Positions 11,381 through 21,756 are shown, counted from the first letter of the stretch. The stretch: DNA of 58,113 nt from Petrotoga sp. 9PWA.NaAc.5.4 (GCF_002895485.1 NZ_AZRK01000006.1:1-58113), one strand, 5' to 3'. Numbers and translations are program-made. The notes: generated by a model from the letters alone, not told the origin.

Positions 11381-13357
11381 TCAATTAACTCTTAAAATAA
11401 TAGCCGACTTTGCAGGAATTAACAATTCTTTTTTCCCATCATAATAGGATTTATCCTTTAGCTCAAAACTTACAGTTGAAAATATTAATTCCAAGTTTCC
11501 TTCTCGCTTATCTAATAACCATATTGGTAATTCTATTTCTTTTGAATCTTCTTCTCTATTAATTATAGTGATTATACTCTCATCTTCATTCCAACATGCA
11601 TATGAAACGTATCCATCCTTCCAATCGATAAAATCAAAGGAACCTTTCCTTAATACACTATGTTCTTTATATATTTTTATTAAATCTTTAGTGAAATTCC
11701 TTATATCTACATTATTTTCGGTTTCTTTATCCCAGGGAAAAGGTCTCCTGTTATCTGGATCAGTCCAACCTGCCATCCCAATTTCATCACCATAAAATAA
11801 ACCTGGAGAACCAGGTAATGTAAACATCATAACTAATCCTATTTTAAAAACATCTAAATCCACACCATTTTCGGCATCTTCATGAGTTTGCTGTCCCAAT
11901 CTTCCCACTTTCTGGTTAGTACGGGTCATCCACCTTGAATGGTCATGGTTACTCAACTGATTCAAAGCTATAAATTTACTATTCATCGGAAGTTGTGATA
12001 AAGCCCATTTTACACAACTTACAAAATATTCGGAATTCTTCAAAAGCTCAGGTTTTGAAATTTCGCTATGCTTTTCAATTCCTGTAAGAAAATAACTAAT
12101 CGGATCCATACAAGTTATATAATTCATTATAGAGTCCCAACATTTTCTTTCTATCCATGCTAAAGGTGATTTATATATTTCTGCAAAAATTATAGTTTCA
12201 GGGTTTGCCCTTTTAATGTTTTTATAAAAATATCTCCAAAAAGAACTGTTTGTTTCAAAAGATTTTCCCAAATCATCAGCTACATCCAACCTCCAACCGT
12301 CTGCATTAAAAGGTTCGCTAACCCATTTTACCCCAATATCACTAATATACTTCCATAAATAAGCATTAGAATAATTTAACTTTGGTAATGTGTGAAATCC
12401 CCACCAACCTTCATAATTACCTTTTGAATCCCAATAAAAATAAGATTTAAACGGTGAATCCTTTTTATTTTTAGCTCCATTGCCATACAAATTCATCTCA
12501 TCCATCCATTTATGAAAAGATCCACAATGATTAAAAACCCCATCTAAAATAACTTTTATATTTTTATTATGAGCTTGACTTATCAAATTTTGTAATAATT
12601 CGTCGCTTTTTTGAAGATTTATTTCAGAAGTGGTTCTTATTCTATACTTTTCTTTTAAATCTTGTGAATCTTCCTCAATTACTCCAAAGTGAGGATCTAC
12701 ATGCTCGTAATCTTGTGTATCATATTTATGGGGGCTTGGAGAAACGAAAATAGGGTTTAGTAAAATTGTTTCCACCCCTAAATCATTTAAATAATCAATT
12801 TTTTCTATAATCCCTTTTAAATCCCCACCATAAAACTCTCTATGTCCATTTTTAGGATCTGGTAATTGATCCCAAGTTTTTTTTACGACTTCCTGACCAT
12901 CATACTCATATTCATGATCTACTGGATCGTTCGATTTATCACCATTATTGAATCTATCAACAAAAATTTGATAGTATACAGTTCCTTGGGCCCAACTTGG
13001 AGTTTTAAATCCTGCTATAAGCCTAAAATCATGAACTTCGCGATTCTCAACTACTCCCATAGCATCAAATACAATTTTTTTATTTCTTTCAATTAGTTCT
13101 ATTTCAAAATGATATCTTACTATTCTATCAGGCATTTTAAAAGCCCCTTGGAAGTAGTAATAATAGTTAGTTTCTTTGAAAAAGATCATTGGCCTGTGAT
13201 GATAGTTTTTCAGATCTTTTTCTGGGGCAAAAATTACTTTACCTATACTTTTACCTAGATATTTCGGTATTCTTAACCTTACAGTAACTTCGTCGTTTAT
13301 CTCCGGCTCTTCAGGAGTAAGAAAAATGTTTGTTTGATCAGAATAAATCCCTTTCAT
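11381..13357 (-). CDS. GH13 alpha-amylase-family enzyme (neopullulanase / cyclomaltodextrinase type)
   Basis: A 658-residue enzyme. The ATG at 13357 follows GGTGGAGGAA; an in-frame GTG 12 bases upstream is inside that SD and is rejected. An N-terminal carbohydrate-binding beta domain (about 1-125) is typical of GH13_20 enzymes. The catalytic barrel carries nucleophile D358 (DGWRLDVADD), acid/base E393 (IIFAEIYKS) and the transition-state Asp D472 (LSNHDHSR). The chain ends in a C-terminal beta domain. There is no signal peptide, so it probably cuts maltodextrins, pullulan fragments or cyclodextrins in the cytoplasm. It lies 48 bp after the ABC-F gene and may be the distal part of that operon. 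Confidence 0.92.
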   Translation of the reverse strand: MKGIYSDQTNIFLTPEEPEINDEVTVRLRIPKYLGKSIGKVIFAPEKDLKNYHHRPMIFFKETNYYYYFQGAFKMPDRIVRYHFEIELIERNKKIVFDAMGVVENREVHDFRLIAGFKTPSWAQGTVYYQIFVDRFNNGDKSNDPVDHEYEYDGQEVVKKTWDQLPDPKNGHREFYGGDLKGIIEKIDYLNDLGVETILLNPIFVSPSPHKYDTQDYEHVDPHFGVIEEDSQDLKEKYRIRTTSEINLQKSDELLQNLISQAHNKNIKVILDGVFNHCGSFHKWMDEMNLYGNGAKNKKDSPFKSYFYWDSKGNYEGWWGFHTLPKLNYSNAYLWKYISDIGVKWVSEPFNADGWRLDVADDLGKSFETNSSFWRYFYKNIKRANPETIIFAEIYKSPLAWIERKCWDSIMNYITCMDPISYFLTGIEKHSEISKPELLKNSEYFVSCVKWALSQLPMNSKFIALNQLSNHDHSRWMTRTNQKVGRLGQQTHEDAENGVDLDVFKIGLVMMFTLPGSPGLFYGDEIGMAGWTDPDNRRPFPWDKETENNVDIRNFTKDLIKIYKEHSVLRKGSFDFIDWKDGYVSYACWNEDESIITIINREEDSKEIELPIWLLDKREGNLELIFSTVSFELKDKSYYDGKKELLIPAKSAIILRVN

Positions 13358-13405
13358 GATTTCCTCCACCTAATTCTTTTATAAATTCCTACATCATTTA
13401 TCAGT

Positions 13406-15202
13406 TTATTCTCCATTTTCTAAGGAATAAAGTTCTTTTACTAATTCTTCTTCTAAAATCTCTAAATTTAATAATTCTTTTTCTTTTTTGCCTTTTTCTT
13501 CCATTAATTCCATAACTTTATTATAATCGTCTCCAACTTTAAAAAGTTTAGTTTCTATAAAATCCAGATCTTTAAATAAAATATCGGCTCTTTTTCTTAT
13601 ATCTGAAAGCTGAAGCTTTAAACTTTTTATTCTATTTTTAGCCCTTTTATTTTTCTCATAATCGATATTCTTTTTTTTGTATTTTTTTATTTTAAACGAA
13701 GAATTCTTTATACTATCTATTATATTATCAAAGTCTTCATCTATTTCACAAAAACCATCTTCTATTAAAACATACTTATCAGCTATATTCTTTATGAAAT
13801 ACTCGTCATGTGAAACAAAAATCATAGCCCCTTTATATTCTTTTAAAGTATTTTCTAACGTTTCGATCGTCAAAATGTCTAAATGATTTGTAGGTTCGTC
13901 TAATATTAGTACATTAGGTTTTTCAAGCAAAATTTTAGCAAGCGCAAGTCTTGTCAACTCTCCTCCAGACAATTCATTTATCTTTTTAAAAACTTCTTCA
14001 CCATAGAAACCAAATCTACCTAAATACTTTCTAACTTCAAAGTCTTTCCAATCTTTTACTAAATTCCACGTTTCACTTAATATATCTGAATCCTGAAAAA
14101 GATTTAATATTACTTGGTCTAAATAACCTATTTTTATGTTGTGCCCCCACTTTACCTTTCCTGAATAATTTTTAACTTCCCCAATTAAAATTTTCAAAAG
14201 AGTACTTTTACCCGAACCATTTTTACCCAATATGGCTATCTTTTCTCCTTCAAAAACTTTAAAAGAAATATCCTTAAGAAGATTTTGATTTTTATGATAT
14301 GAAAAAGATAAACTATCTACTTCTAAAATCTTATAACCTGTTTTTTCTGGCTGAGGAATATTTATTTTTATTGGTTTTCCATCTTCGATGTTTTCAATTT
14401 CTTCTAATTCAGCTTTTAACTCGTCTAATTTTCTCTCCCTTAAAACAGCTTGCCTCACCATTTTTTCAGTACCCCAAATTCTATATCTTTGAATCATTTT
14501 TTCTAATCTCGTTATTTCCTTTTGTAAATTTTCTTTTCTTGTATTAACAGAGTTTATATATATTTCTCGTAATTTCAAATATTCTCCAAAGCTTCCTTTA
14601 AATTCCCAAACTTTAGAATTATTAATTTCCCAATATTTACCACATATTTGTTCTAAGAAAGCTCTATCATGAGATATAACAACCAAAGCGCCTTTATAAT
14701 TTTTTAAATATTTAATCAACCATTCTATCGAGTATAGATCCAAATGATTCGTCGGTTCATCTAACAATAATAACTCATGTTCAACAGCAAGAACTCTACC
14801 TAAGGATAACCTCGTCAATTCTCCACCACTCAATGTAGAAACTTTCCTTTTCCATTGATCTTCAGAAAAACCCAAACCCACTAAAATATTCCTCACACTT
14901 TTATCAACTATATAATCTTCAAGATTTTTTGATACACCTTCTTTTAAAAACTCATACAAAGATATATCTGCATTAGTAGTTCTATACTGAGTTAAAAGGG
15001 AGATATCTAAATTATTTTTTCTTATTACTTCTCCCTCTATTGGCTCTATCTCACCCATTATGATTTTAAGCAAGGTGGTTTTACCTGAACCATTTTTACC
15101 TATCAAACCTATTTTATCCATGGAGTTTATTTCCAAATTAACATCATAAAATAAGAAAAAATCTCCGTAGTTATGTGAAACATTGTCTAATCTTAAGATC
15201 AT
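13406..15202 (-). CDS. ABC-F family ATPase (ribosome-associated type)
   Basis: A 598-residue protein with two ABC ATPase domains and no membrane segments. Walker A motifs are GKNGSGKT at 35-42 and GKNGSGKS in the second half. Both signatures read LSGGELTRL, and both Walker B regions read [11 protein letters not shown] or LILDEPTNHLD. A charged linker between the domains and a C-terminal coiled coil (rich in K, E and L from about 530) match ABC-F translation factors, which act at the ribosomal E site. Which subfamily (EttA, Uup, YfmR or an antibiotic-protection type) cannot be settled; the C-terminal coiled coil favours Uup-like. It lies 37 bp after the preceding ABC ATPase gene. The SD is weak. 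Confidence 0.9.
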   Translation of the reverse strand: MILRLDNVSHNYGDFFLFYDVNLEINSMDKIGLIGKNGSGKTTLLKIIMGEIEPIEGEVIRKNNLDISLLTQYRTTNADISLYEFLKEGVSKNLEDYIVDKSVRNILVGLGFSEDQWKRKVSTLSGGELTRLSLGRVLAVEHELLLLDEPTNHLDLYSIEWLIKYLKNYKGALVVISHDRAFLEQICGKYWEINNSKVWEFKGSFGEYLKLREIYINSVNTRKENLQKEITRLEKMIQRYRIWGTEKMVRQAVLRERKLDELKAELEEIENIEDGKPIKINIPQPEKTGYKILEVDSLSFSYHKNQNLLKDISFKVFEGEKIAILGKNGSGKSTLLKILIGEVKNYSGKVKWGHNIKIGYLDQVILNLFQDSDILSETWNLVKDWKDFEVRKYLGRFGFYGEEVFKKINELSGGELTRLALAKILLEKPNVLILDEPTNHLDILTIETLENTLKEYKGAMIFVSHDEYFIKNIADKYVLIEDGFCEIDEDFDNIIDSIKNSSFKIKKYKKKNIDYEKNKRAKNRIKSLKLQLSDIRKRADILFKDLDFIETKLFKVGDDYNKVMELMEEKGKKEKELLNLEILEEELVKELYSLENGE

Positions 15203-15239
15203 CTTCGTTCATCCTTAATAGCAAAATTAATATTATCTT

Positions 15240-16166
15240 TTAAGAAGGATTCGCCAAAACATAAGAATATATATCTTCTAAGGTCGGTCTTATTTTTTTT
15301 ATAGATGCTTGAAAACTTTCTAATTTAAAATTGGAATTTTTAGAATCTACAACAATTTTTTCATGAGATATGGGTTTTATAGCTAAAACATCGTTATGAT
15401 CTTTAAGATATGCCATTAAATTTTCATAATCTTCTTTTTTACAGTTAATTTCATATATATTTATAATAGAATCAAATCTATTGTAAACGTTGTCAATATT
15501 ATCTTTTATAACCAATTTACCTTCTATTATTATTCCTATATTTGTTGCAAGTTGTTCTACTTCCCACAAATGGTGGGACGTTATTACTATCGTAGTTCCT
15601 TTATTAATATTTTCATTTATTATATATCTTCTTATGAATCTTGAAGACTCAACATCTATAGCATTTGTGGGTTCATCTAAGAGAAGAATCTCAGGGGATT
15701 TTAATAATGCTCTTGCTACATTTAATTTCTGCTTATTCCCAGAAGATAAGTGTTTTGTTAATTTATTTCGATACTTATTCAATCCAAAAGTATTTAGAAA
15801 TTCCTCAATTTTAGCTTCAGCATTTTCAACCTGGGCTGCAATTGAAAAAACTTTTAAATTCTCGTATGGTGTTAAATCATCTTCTAAAACAGAATAGTCT
15901 GAAACAAGAGAAATTATCTTTCTTATAAACGTTTTGTTTTTAGAGATATCGGTTCCAAATATCGCTACTTTACCAGAAGTTGGATACAATAATGTAGAAA
16001 TCATTTTCATTATTGTTGATTTGCCTGCACCATTTGGCCCAATAAGGCCAAATATTTCTCCCTTATTAATTTGTAAACTTACATTGTCTACAGCTACAGT
16101 TTTACCAAATCTTTTTGTAACATCTTTTATTTCTATAGCTACTTTATTATATTCATGTGATTTCAT
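15240..16166 (-). CDS. ABC transporter ATP-binding protein (ABC-2 type) without a visible permease
   Basis: A 308-residue single-domain ABC ATPase. Walker A is GPNGAGKS at 43-50, the signature is LSSGNKQKL instead of LSGGQ, Walker B is [12 protein letters not shown], and the switch histidine lies in [12 protein letters not shown]-terminal extension of about 80 residues resembles DrrA/NatA-type exporters. Its ATG lies inside the last codons of smpB (14-bp overlap) with only a weak SD, so translation is probably coupled to smpB. No membrane partner is encoded next to it, so the permease must be elsewhere or the protein has another role. Confidence 0.85.
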   Translation of the reverse strand: MKSHEYNKVAIEIKDVTKRFGKTVAVDNVSLQINKGEIFGLIGPNGAGKSTIMKMISTLLYPTSGKVAIFGTDISKNKTFIRKIISLVSDYSVLEDDLTPYENLKVFSIAAQVENAEAKIEEFLNTFGLNKYRNKLTKHLSSGNKQKLNVARALLKSPEILLLDEPTNAIDVESSRFIRRYIINENINKGTTIVITSHHLWEVEQLATNIGIIIEGKLVIKDNIDNVYNRFDSIINIYEINCKKEDYENLMAYLKDHNDVLAIKPISHEKIVVDSKNSNFKLESFQASIKKIRPTLEDIYSYVLANPS

Positions 16167-16605
16167 ATTTTTTTTCTTTCCTTACTCTCCTTTCAAAATC
16201 TCTTTCTGCTATTTTTTCACGTTTATCATATTTTTTAAGACCTTTAGCCAACGCTATCTTAACTTTAATAATTCCTCTATCATTCACATAAAATTCTAAA
16301 GGTATTATGGTTAACCCTTCTTTTTTAACTTTTGTGTTCAAACGTATAATTTCTCTTTTATGTAATAATAACTTTCTTGGACTTTCAGGATCATGATTAA
16401 AAACACTCCCACTTGAATAAGGACTAATATGCACATTATATAATATAAGCTCTCCACGTTCTACTTTACAAAAACTATCTTTAAAGCTTATCTTACCTTC
16501 TTTGGCAGACTTTACCTCTGTACCTTTTAAGGAAATTCCTGCTTCTATGGTTTCTAATATCTCATAATCGTGAAAAGCTTTTTTATTTCTCGCTAATATT
16601 TTCAT
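16153..16605 (-). CDS. smpB: SsrA-binding protein SmpB
   Basis: A 150-residue SmpB. It begins with the conserved [27 protein letters not shown] region and has the central FVNDRGI-like segment ([20 protein letters not shown]). Its basic C-terminal tail ([20 protein letters not shown]) becomes helical in the ribosomal mRNA channel. It partners tmRNA in rescuing stalled ribosomes; no ssrA gene was recognised in this window. The SD is GAGGTG. It lies 19 bp after disA and overlaps the next ABC gene by 14 bp. Confidence 0.97.
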   Translation of the reverse strand: MKILARNKKAFHDYEILETIEAGISLKGTEVKSAKEGKISFKDSFCKVERGELILYNVHISPYSSGSVFNHDPESPRKLLLHKREIIRLNTKVKKEGLTIIPLEFYVNDRGIIKVKIALAKGLKKYDKREKIAERDFERRVRKEKKYEIT

Positions 16606-16624
16606 TCATACACCTCAATAATAC

Positions 16625-17752
16625 TTAAGGATTTCTTATTTTATCTACCTCATCTTTCTCATCAGAAATAAGGTTTAATTCTGAAAGAGAAAAATCTTTA
16701 CCTTTCCTTTTTTTATTTATAGCATCTAAAATAATCTTTGCTCTTCTTTTCCCAATTCCCGAAATATCTGTTAATTCATCATAAGTTGCTTTCATTAATT
16801 CCGGCAATGTTTTAAAGTTCTCAATCACATTTTTAATTGCTATTGATGGTAACTTAGTGGAATAAAGTATTCGATAACCCCTCGAAGTAAGTTTTTCTTC
16901 TTCTAATTCATCCTCTGAAGCAATATCATAGCCTAAAACCTTAGCTATCTCTAAAGGCTTTACCAAAGTATCTATGCTATAATTGTTGAAAATATCTACG
17001 GCTTCTTCTGGTCGCTGACATTTTATATTTTCTGAACTATAATCCATTATTATTGCTCCAACCAATTTAGGCATCGATCTTAGAATTTCTTCATGCTCGA
17101 TTTTTGCGCTACCTGCTATTTCTCCAAGTTCTAACAAATATTTTTCAGCTCTTTGGGTAATCTTTATTGTTAATAAACCCTTAGACAAAGTTTCAACCAC
17201 ATAATCTAAAGAAACTTCTCCTTTTGCTTCTTCTAAATTTAAATATTCAACCAAGCTCATAAAATTTTGCCTATACCTTTGAGCAATTGTTATTTCCTGA
17301 TTTAATCTTGCAAATAGAACATTTTCGGGTAACAATTCGTGTTTAATTTTATCATAATAAGCAGAAATTACATTTCTTCTTTTGGAGATGGCAACTGCCA
17401 AATCCCCCGTTTGAACTGAAATTTTTTCAGCAGTTTTATGCCTCATCCCTGTTTCAGAACTGCTGATAGTTTCATCAGGATTCAGCAAAGCATTAGCATA
17501 TAAAATCTTCGTTCCATCAACATTAAGAATAATAGCCCCATCCATTTTGGAAAGTTCATATACTTTTTCTGGTAAAAATTCGCAATCAATTTTAAAGCCC
17601 AAATGAATCAAGCCTTTTTTCAAATGATCTTCGGCATCAGAAGAAAAAAATAATAAAGCTCCTAAATTTGCTTCTAAAATTCTATCTATTCCACTTCTAA
17701 CAGGTTTGCCCGGAGCTAATATACTGAAAATTTTTTCAAGCTTCTCATCCAA
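16625..17752 (-). CDS. disA: Diadenylate cyclase / DNA integrity scanning protein DisA
   Basis: A 375-residue DisA. The N-terminal DAC domain carries DGA at 71-73 and GMRHKTAE (RHK at 104-106, where RHR is more common). It makes cyclic di-AMP from two ATP. A central helical spine is followed by C-terminal helix-hairpin-helix repeats (LPELMKATYDELTDISGIGKRRAKII) for branched DNA. The start is TTG behind AAGGGGGAAAG, and that SD lies inside the last codons of radA, with 2 bp between the genes. clpC-radA-disA order is the same as in Bacillus and supports the call. Confidence 0.96.
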   Translation of the reverse strand: MDEKLEKIFSILAPGKPVRSGIDRILEANLGALLFFSSDAEDHLKKGLIHLGFKIDCEFLPEKVYELSKMDGAIILNVDGTKILYANALLNPDETISSSETGMRHKTAEKISVQTGDLAVAISKRRNVISAYYDKIKHELLPENVLFARLNQEITIAQRYRQNFMSLVEYLNLEEAKGEVSLDYVVETLSKGLLTIKITQRAEKYLLELGEIAGSAKIEHEEILRSMPKLVGAIIMDYSSENIKCQRPEEAVDIFNNYSIDTLVKPLEIAKVLGYDIASEDELEEEKLTSRGYRILYSTKLPSIAIKNVIENFKTLPELMKATYDELTDISGIGKRRAKIILDAINKKRKGKDFSLSELNLISDEKDEVDKIRNP

Positions 17753-17754
17753 AA

Positions 17755-19101
17755 TTATCTTTCCCCCTTTCTAAATAATTTTATCAAATCTTTAACGTTT
17801 TCGGCAAATAATATTTTATCATTTTTAAAAATCTTGTTATTGGGAATAATAATAACCTCTACCCCCAATTTTAAAGCTATATCCACGCGCTTTTCCAAAA
17901 GGGATATACCTCTTACATTACCATCAAGCCCTATCTCTCCTAAAGCCACAGAAGTAAAATTAGGAGGTTCATCAAAGACTGACGAAATTAAAGACAGCGC
18001 TACTGCAAGATCAATTGAACTATCAGATATTTTTAAACCACCTGACGTATTAACAAAAATATCTTTACTATCCACAGGTAATTTTAACTTTTTAGAAAGA
18101 ACCGCTATAACCATTAAAAGTCTATCCATAGGAATTCCTGAGGTAACTCTTCGAGGAGAACCATATACAGGATTACTAACTAAAGCTTGAATTTCAATAG
18201 GTAAAAATCTATGTCCTACCTTCGCAATTGTTAGAGAATTACCAGGTTCATTCGAATATTCGGAAAGAAAATATGAAGTTAAATTTTCTATGGGTTTTAA
18301 ACCCTTTTCAGTAATTTCTAATAACACCAATTCATCAGTTGGACCAAATCTATTTTTTGTTACCTTTAGAAGCCTTAATCCAGAACTTTTCTCCAAATCC
18401 AACTGTAAAACACAATCAACCATGTGTTCTAATACTTTTGGACCAGCTATAGCCCCTTCTTTATTTACATGACTTATCATTATAACAGTAACGTTTTTTT
18501 TCTTGGCAAAATCTACAATCATCCTCGCCGATTCGCGCACTTGCATAATACTACCAGGCACTGAATCTATACTTTCACTTTTTAAAGTTTGTATAGAATC
18601 TATCAATACAATAGTTGGATCTTTATTTATATTATTAATGGATTTTAAAATCTTTTCAACATTACTCTCAAATATTAAACCAATATTTTTATCTTTTATT
18701 CCCAGTCTCCTAAATCGTTGTAATACTTGTTCAGTAGATTCTTCACCAGAAACGTACAATACGAACCCTTCAGATGTCTCAAAAGAGTTTGCTAATTGAC
18801 TTAAAAGAGTACTTTTTCCTATTCCAGGTTCTCCACTTAAAAGATAAACACCACCTTTAACTATTCCGCCATTTAATGCTTCATTTATATCTTTCATTTT
18901 CAAAGAAATCTTTTCAGGTAAATCAATACTTTGATCTATATAAATTATTTGCTTATTTTCATCATTTGAACTATCAAAAGCAATATCCGCGGTATATTCT
19001 ACCGCGGATTCTAATTCATTACAAACTGGACACTTCGCAAACCATTTGTCAGACTCATAACCACAATTATTACAAATATAATATTTCTCCGGTTTTCTCA
19101 A
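17755..19101 (-). CDS. radA: DNA repair protein RadA (Sms)
   Basis: A 448-residue RadA. The N-terminal C4 zinc finger is C10, C13, C24 and C27. The RecA-like core has Walker A GEPGIGKS at 90-97, and the RadA-specific KNRFG motif lies in LLKVTKNRFGPTDE. A C-terminal Lon-protease-like domain includes LKISDSSIDLAVALSLISS. It drives branch migration in recombination. It starts with TTG in a TTGA overlap with the clpC stop, so it is translationally coupled to clpC. Confidence 0.97.
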   Translation of the reverse strand: MRKPEKYYICNNCGYESDKWFAKCPVCNELESAVEYTADIAFDSSNDENKQIIYIDQSIDLPEKISLKMKDINEALNGGIVKGGVYLLSGEPGIGKSTLLSQLANSFETSEGFVLYVSGEESTEQVLQRFRRLGIKDKNIGLIFESNVEKILKSINNINKDPTIVLIDSIQTLKSESIDSVPGSIMQVRESARMIVDFAKKKNVTVIMISHVNKEGAIAGPKVLEHMVDCVLQLDLEKSSGLRLLKVTKNRFGPTDELVLLEITEKGLKPIENLTSYFLSEYSNEPGNSLTIAKVGHRFLPIEIQALVSNPVYGSPRRVTSGIPMDRLLMVIAVLSKKLKLPVDSKDIFVNTSGGLKISDSSIDLAVALSLISSVFDEPPNFTSVALGEIGLDGNVRGISLLEKRVDIALKLGVEVIIIPNNKIFKNDKILFAENVKDLIKLFRKGER

Positions 19102-21581
19102 GTGTTAACCACTTTCTTTTCAACCTTTTTTTGACGATTTGGAGCTTTTCTAAAAGATAATTTGTTATCGTTCTTTTTGTATGTAATAATTATTTTGTCT
19201 CCTTCTTCATATTTACCTCTTAGAATTTCTTCCGATAAAGGATCTTCAATATATCGTTGTATAGTTCTCTTTAAAGGCCTTGCCCCAAAAACTGGATCAT
19301 ATCCTTTTTCTAATAAGAATGTCATCGCACTTTCTTTTACAGACAGTCCAAGATTTTTTTCTTCCAGTCTGCTCTTGAGATCAGAAAGTTGTATATTAAT
19401 AATGTCTTTCAATTGTTCTTTTGTTAATGGATGAAATACAATTACATCATCTAATCTGTTTATAAACTCAGGTTTGAAAGTTTTCTTAACTGCAGACATT
19501 ACTTGTTCTTTAATATCTTTGTATTCGTTTTCTAAATTGTTTTCTTCAACAAAACCTAAGCTTCTCTTAGATTTATTAATTTGTTCAGAACCTAGATTAG
19601 AGGTCATTATTATAATAGCATTTCTAAAATCAACGGTTCGTCCTTGGGAATCCGTGAGTCTTCCTTCGTCCATTATTTGTAAAAGTATATTATAAACATC
19701 AGGGTGAGCTTTTTCAATTTCATCTAATAAGATCACAGAGTATGGTCTTCTTCTTACAATCTCTGTCAATTGACCTCCTTCATCGTATCCAACATATCCA
19801 GGAGGTGCACCAACAAGTCTTGAGACACTAAACTTTTCCATATACTCACTCATATCTATTCTCACCAAATGCGTATCATCACCAAACAAATAACTGGCCA
19901 ACGTCTTTGCTAACTCAGTTTTTCCTACTCCCGTAGGCCCTAAAAACAAGAATACACCATTTGGACGTCGTGGATCTTTTAAGCCACTTCTTGCTCTTCT
20001 TATTGCTTTAGCAATCGATTTTATAGCTTCATCTTGTCCCACTACCCTTTTGTGTAACACTATTTCCAAATTCAAAAGTCTCTGCATTTCTTCAACCTGT
20101 AATTGTTGCAAAGGTACTCCTGTCCAATTCGAGATAATTTCAGAAATATTTTCCTCTGAAATAGGAATAATTTTATTTTCTGCTTCATTTCTCCACTTAA
20201 CATATGTTTCCTTGTACTTTTCTTTCATTTCTTCTCTCTTTTTTTCAAGTTTTTCAGGATCTTTATTACTAATTTCTAAATTTTCAATCTTTTCAGCTTC
20301 TATTCTTAAGTCTTCAGGAAGTGTAAGAGCTTTTAATCTTGCTTTAGCTCCAGCTTCATCTATAACATCTATAGCTTTATCCGGCAACTGACGATCTGTT
20401 ATATATCTTGCTGAAAGATGTACTGCCGCTTCGATAGCACTGTTAGTATATTTTACTTTATGATGTTCCTCATATTTAAATTTTATGCCTTGAAGAATAT
20501 TAATTGTCTCTTCTATGCTTGGTTCGGATACATAAATTTTTTGAAACCTTCTTTCCAACGCAGGATCTTTTTCAATAAATTTTCTATACTCGCTTGAAGT
20601 AGTCGAACCTATAATAGTAATTTTCCCATTGGCTAATGCAGGTTTCAAGACATTCGCAGCATCCATTGACGATCCTTCAGCTGCTCCAGCTTCTACTATC
20701 ATGTGTAACTCATCTATAAAAAGTATAATATCTTCTGTTTTCTCCAATATTTGCATCAACTTCTTCATTCTTTTTTCAAATTCGCCTCTATATTTAGTTC
20801 CTGCAACTAAAGCCGTAATATCTAAGGAAAATATAGTTTTACTTTTTAAAATTTCTGGGACAGAACCATTGGCTATTCTCTGTGCTAAACCTTCAACAAC
20901 CGCACTTTTTCCTACCCCTGCTTCACCAATTAAAACAGGATTATTTTTCTTCCTTCTTACCAAAATTTCCATAACCCTATTTATTTCTACTTCTCTTCCT
21001 ATAACAGGATCTAATTTATTATTTTCTGCCAATGCCGTAAGATCTATCCCAAATTCCTCTAATTGTTTAAGTGCGTTTTGCTTTTGTCGTTTACGTTCTT
21101 CCAATTCCTCTGTTTTTAATATTTCTCCTTTTCCCAAAGGCTCGCCTTTCATCATAATTTCAGCTAATTCTTTTCTCATTAAGGAAAGATTGATTCCATA
21201 CCTTTTTAATATGTGAGAAGCTATTCCTTCTGCTTCTCTACATATTCCTAACAACAAATGCTCCGCATCAATCTTGCTAAAGCCCATTAATTCAGCTTCA
21301 TCATACGCTAACTCTAATATCCTTTTAGCCCTGGGAGTTGGCTGAGGAGAACCTATAATTCCTTGTGTAGAATTTGTTCCCACAACATTAGTAATTTCCA
21401 TTTTTATGGAATTATAGTGAAGATTAAATTCTTCAAATATTTTATCTAAATACTTTCCTCCTACTCTCAATAATCCCAAAAGAATGTGCTCGGTTCCTAC
21501 ATATGGATGTCCCATTTCCTTCGCTTCGTTCTGAGCTTCTATAAAAACTTTGGCCGCTCTTTCTGTAAAATTATCAAACAT
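19098..21581 (-). CDS. clpC: ATP-dependent Clp protease ATP-binding subunit ClpC
   Basis: An 827-residue class I Clp ATPase. The ATG at 21581 (MFDNFTERAAKVF) follows AAGGAGGA; a longer frame upstream has no SD. Two Clp-N repeats occupy about 1-150. AAA-1 has Walker A GEAGVGKS and AAA-2 has GPTGVGKT. A helical middle domain is rich in K and E (KLEKKREEMKEKYKE). It unfolds substrates for ClpP. It is the first gene of clpC-radA-disA-smpB and downstream genes. No CtsR or McsAB gene is beside it and I see no CtsR or CIRCE operator, so stress control, if any, is different. Confidence 0.96.
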   Translation of the reverse strand: MFDNFTERAAKVFIEAQNEAKEMGHPYVGTEHILLGLLRVGGKYLDKIFEEFNLHYNSIKMEITNVVGTNSTQGIIGSPQPTPRAKRILELAYDEAELMGFSKIDAEHLLLGICREAEGIASHILKRYGINLSLMRKELAEIMMKGEPLGKGEILKTEELEERKRQKQNALKQLEEFGIDLTALAENNKLDPVIGREVEINRVMEILVRRKKNNPVLIGEAGVGKSAVVEGLAQRIANGSVPEILKSKTIFSLDITALVAGTKYRGEFEKRMKKLMQILEKTEDIILFIDELHMIVEAGAAEGSSMDAANVLKPALANGKITIIGSTTSSEYRKFIEKDPALERRFQKIYVSEPSIEETINILQGIKFKYEEHHKVKYTNSAIEAAVHLSARYITDRQLPDKAIDVIDEAGAKARLKALTLPEDLRIEAEKIENLEISNKDPEKLEKKREEMKEKYKETYVKWRNEAENKIIPISEENISEIISNWTGVPLQQLQVEEMQRLLNLEIVLHKRVVGQDEAIKSIAKAIRRARSGLKDPRRPNGVFLFLGPTGVGKTELAKTLASYLFGDDTHLVRIDMSEYMEKFSVSRLVGAPPGYVGYDEGGQLTEIVRRRPYSVILLDEIEKAHPDVYNILLQIMDEGRLTDSQGRTVDFRNAIIIMTSNLGSEQINKSKRSLGFVEENNLENEYKDIKEQVMSAVKKTFKPEFINRLDDVIVFHPLTKEQLKDIINIQLSDLKSRLEEKNLGLSVKESAMTFLLEKGYDPVFGARPLKRTIQRYIEDPLSEEILRGKYEEGDKIIITYKKNDNKLSFRKAPNRQKKVEKKVVNT

Positions 21582-21688
21582 GGATATGCTCCTCCTTCTT
21601 GATACACTATACTTTAAAATTGCACAAATCACTAATTTCAAATTTATATTAAACAAACGATTCATATTCGCAGTATTTTCACTTTTTC

Positions 21689-21716
21689 ATTATAATTGTA
21701 TCACGAATATTGTTAA
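21689..21716 (-). promoter_or_regulatory. Promoter of the clpC operon
   Basis: On the minus strand, TTAACA (21716-21711) and TATAAT (21694-21689) are separated by 16 bp, matching sigma-70 consensus at 5 of 6 and 6 of 6 positions. Transcription would begin near 21682, about 100 nt before the clpC start. No repressor palindrome overlaps it. The remaining gap up to the tRNA promoter holds a minus-strand terminator-like hairpin and a 30-codon open frame, listed separately. Confidence 0.7.
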
Positions 21717-21756
21717 AAACAAAATATTTAAAAATAAATTCTTTGCTAATTTTAAT

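Noticed and set aside
20629-21216. 195-codon plus-strand open frame opposite clpC
   Set aside because: It is a shadow of clpC, whose domains and motifs are complete on the minus strand.
21582-21690. CtsR or CIRCE operator for clpC
   Set aside because: Neither the GGTCAAA-type direct repeat nor the CIRCE palindrome is present.
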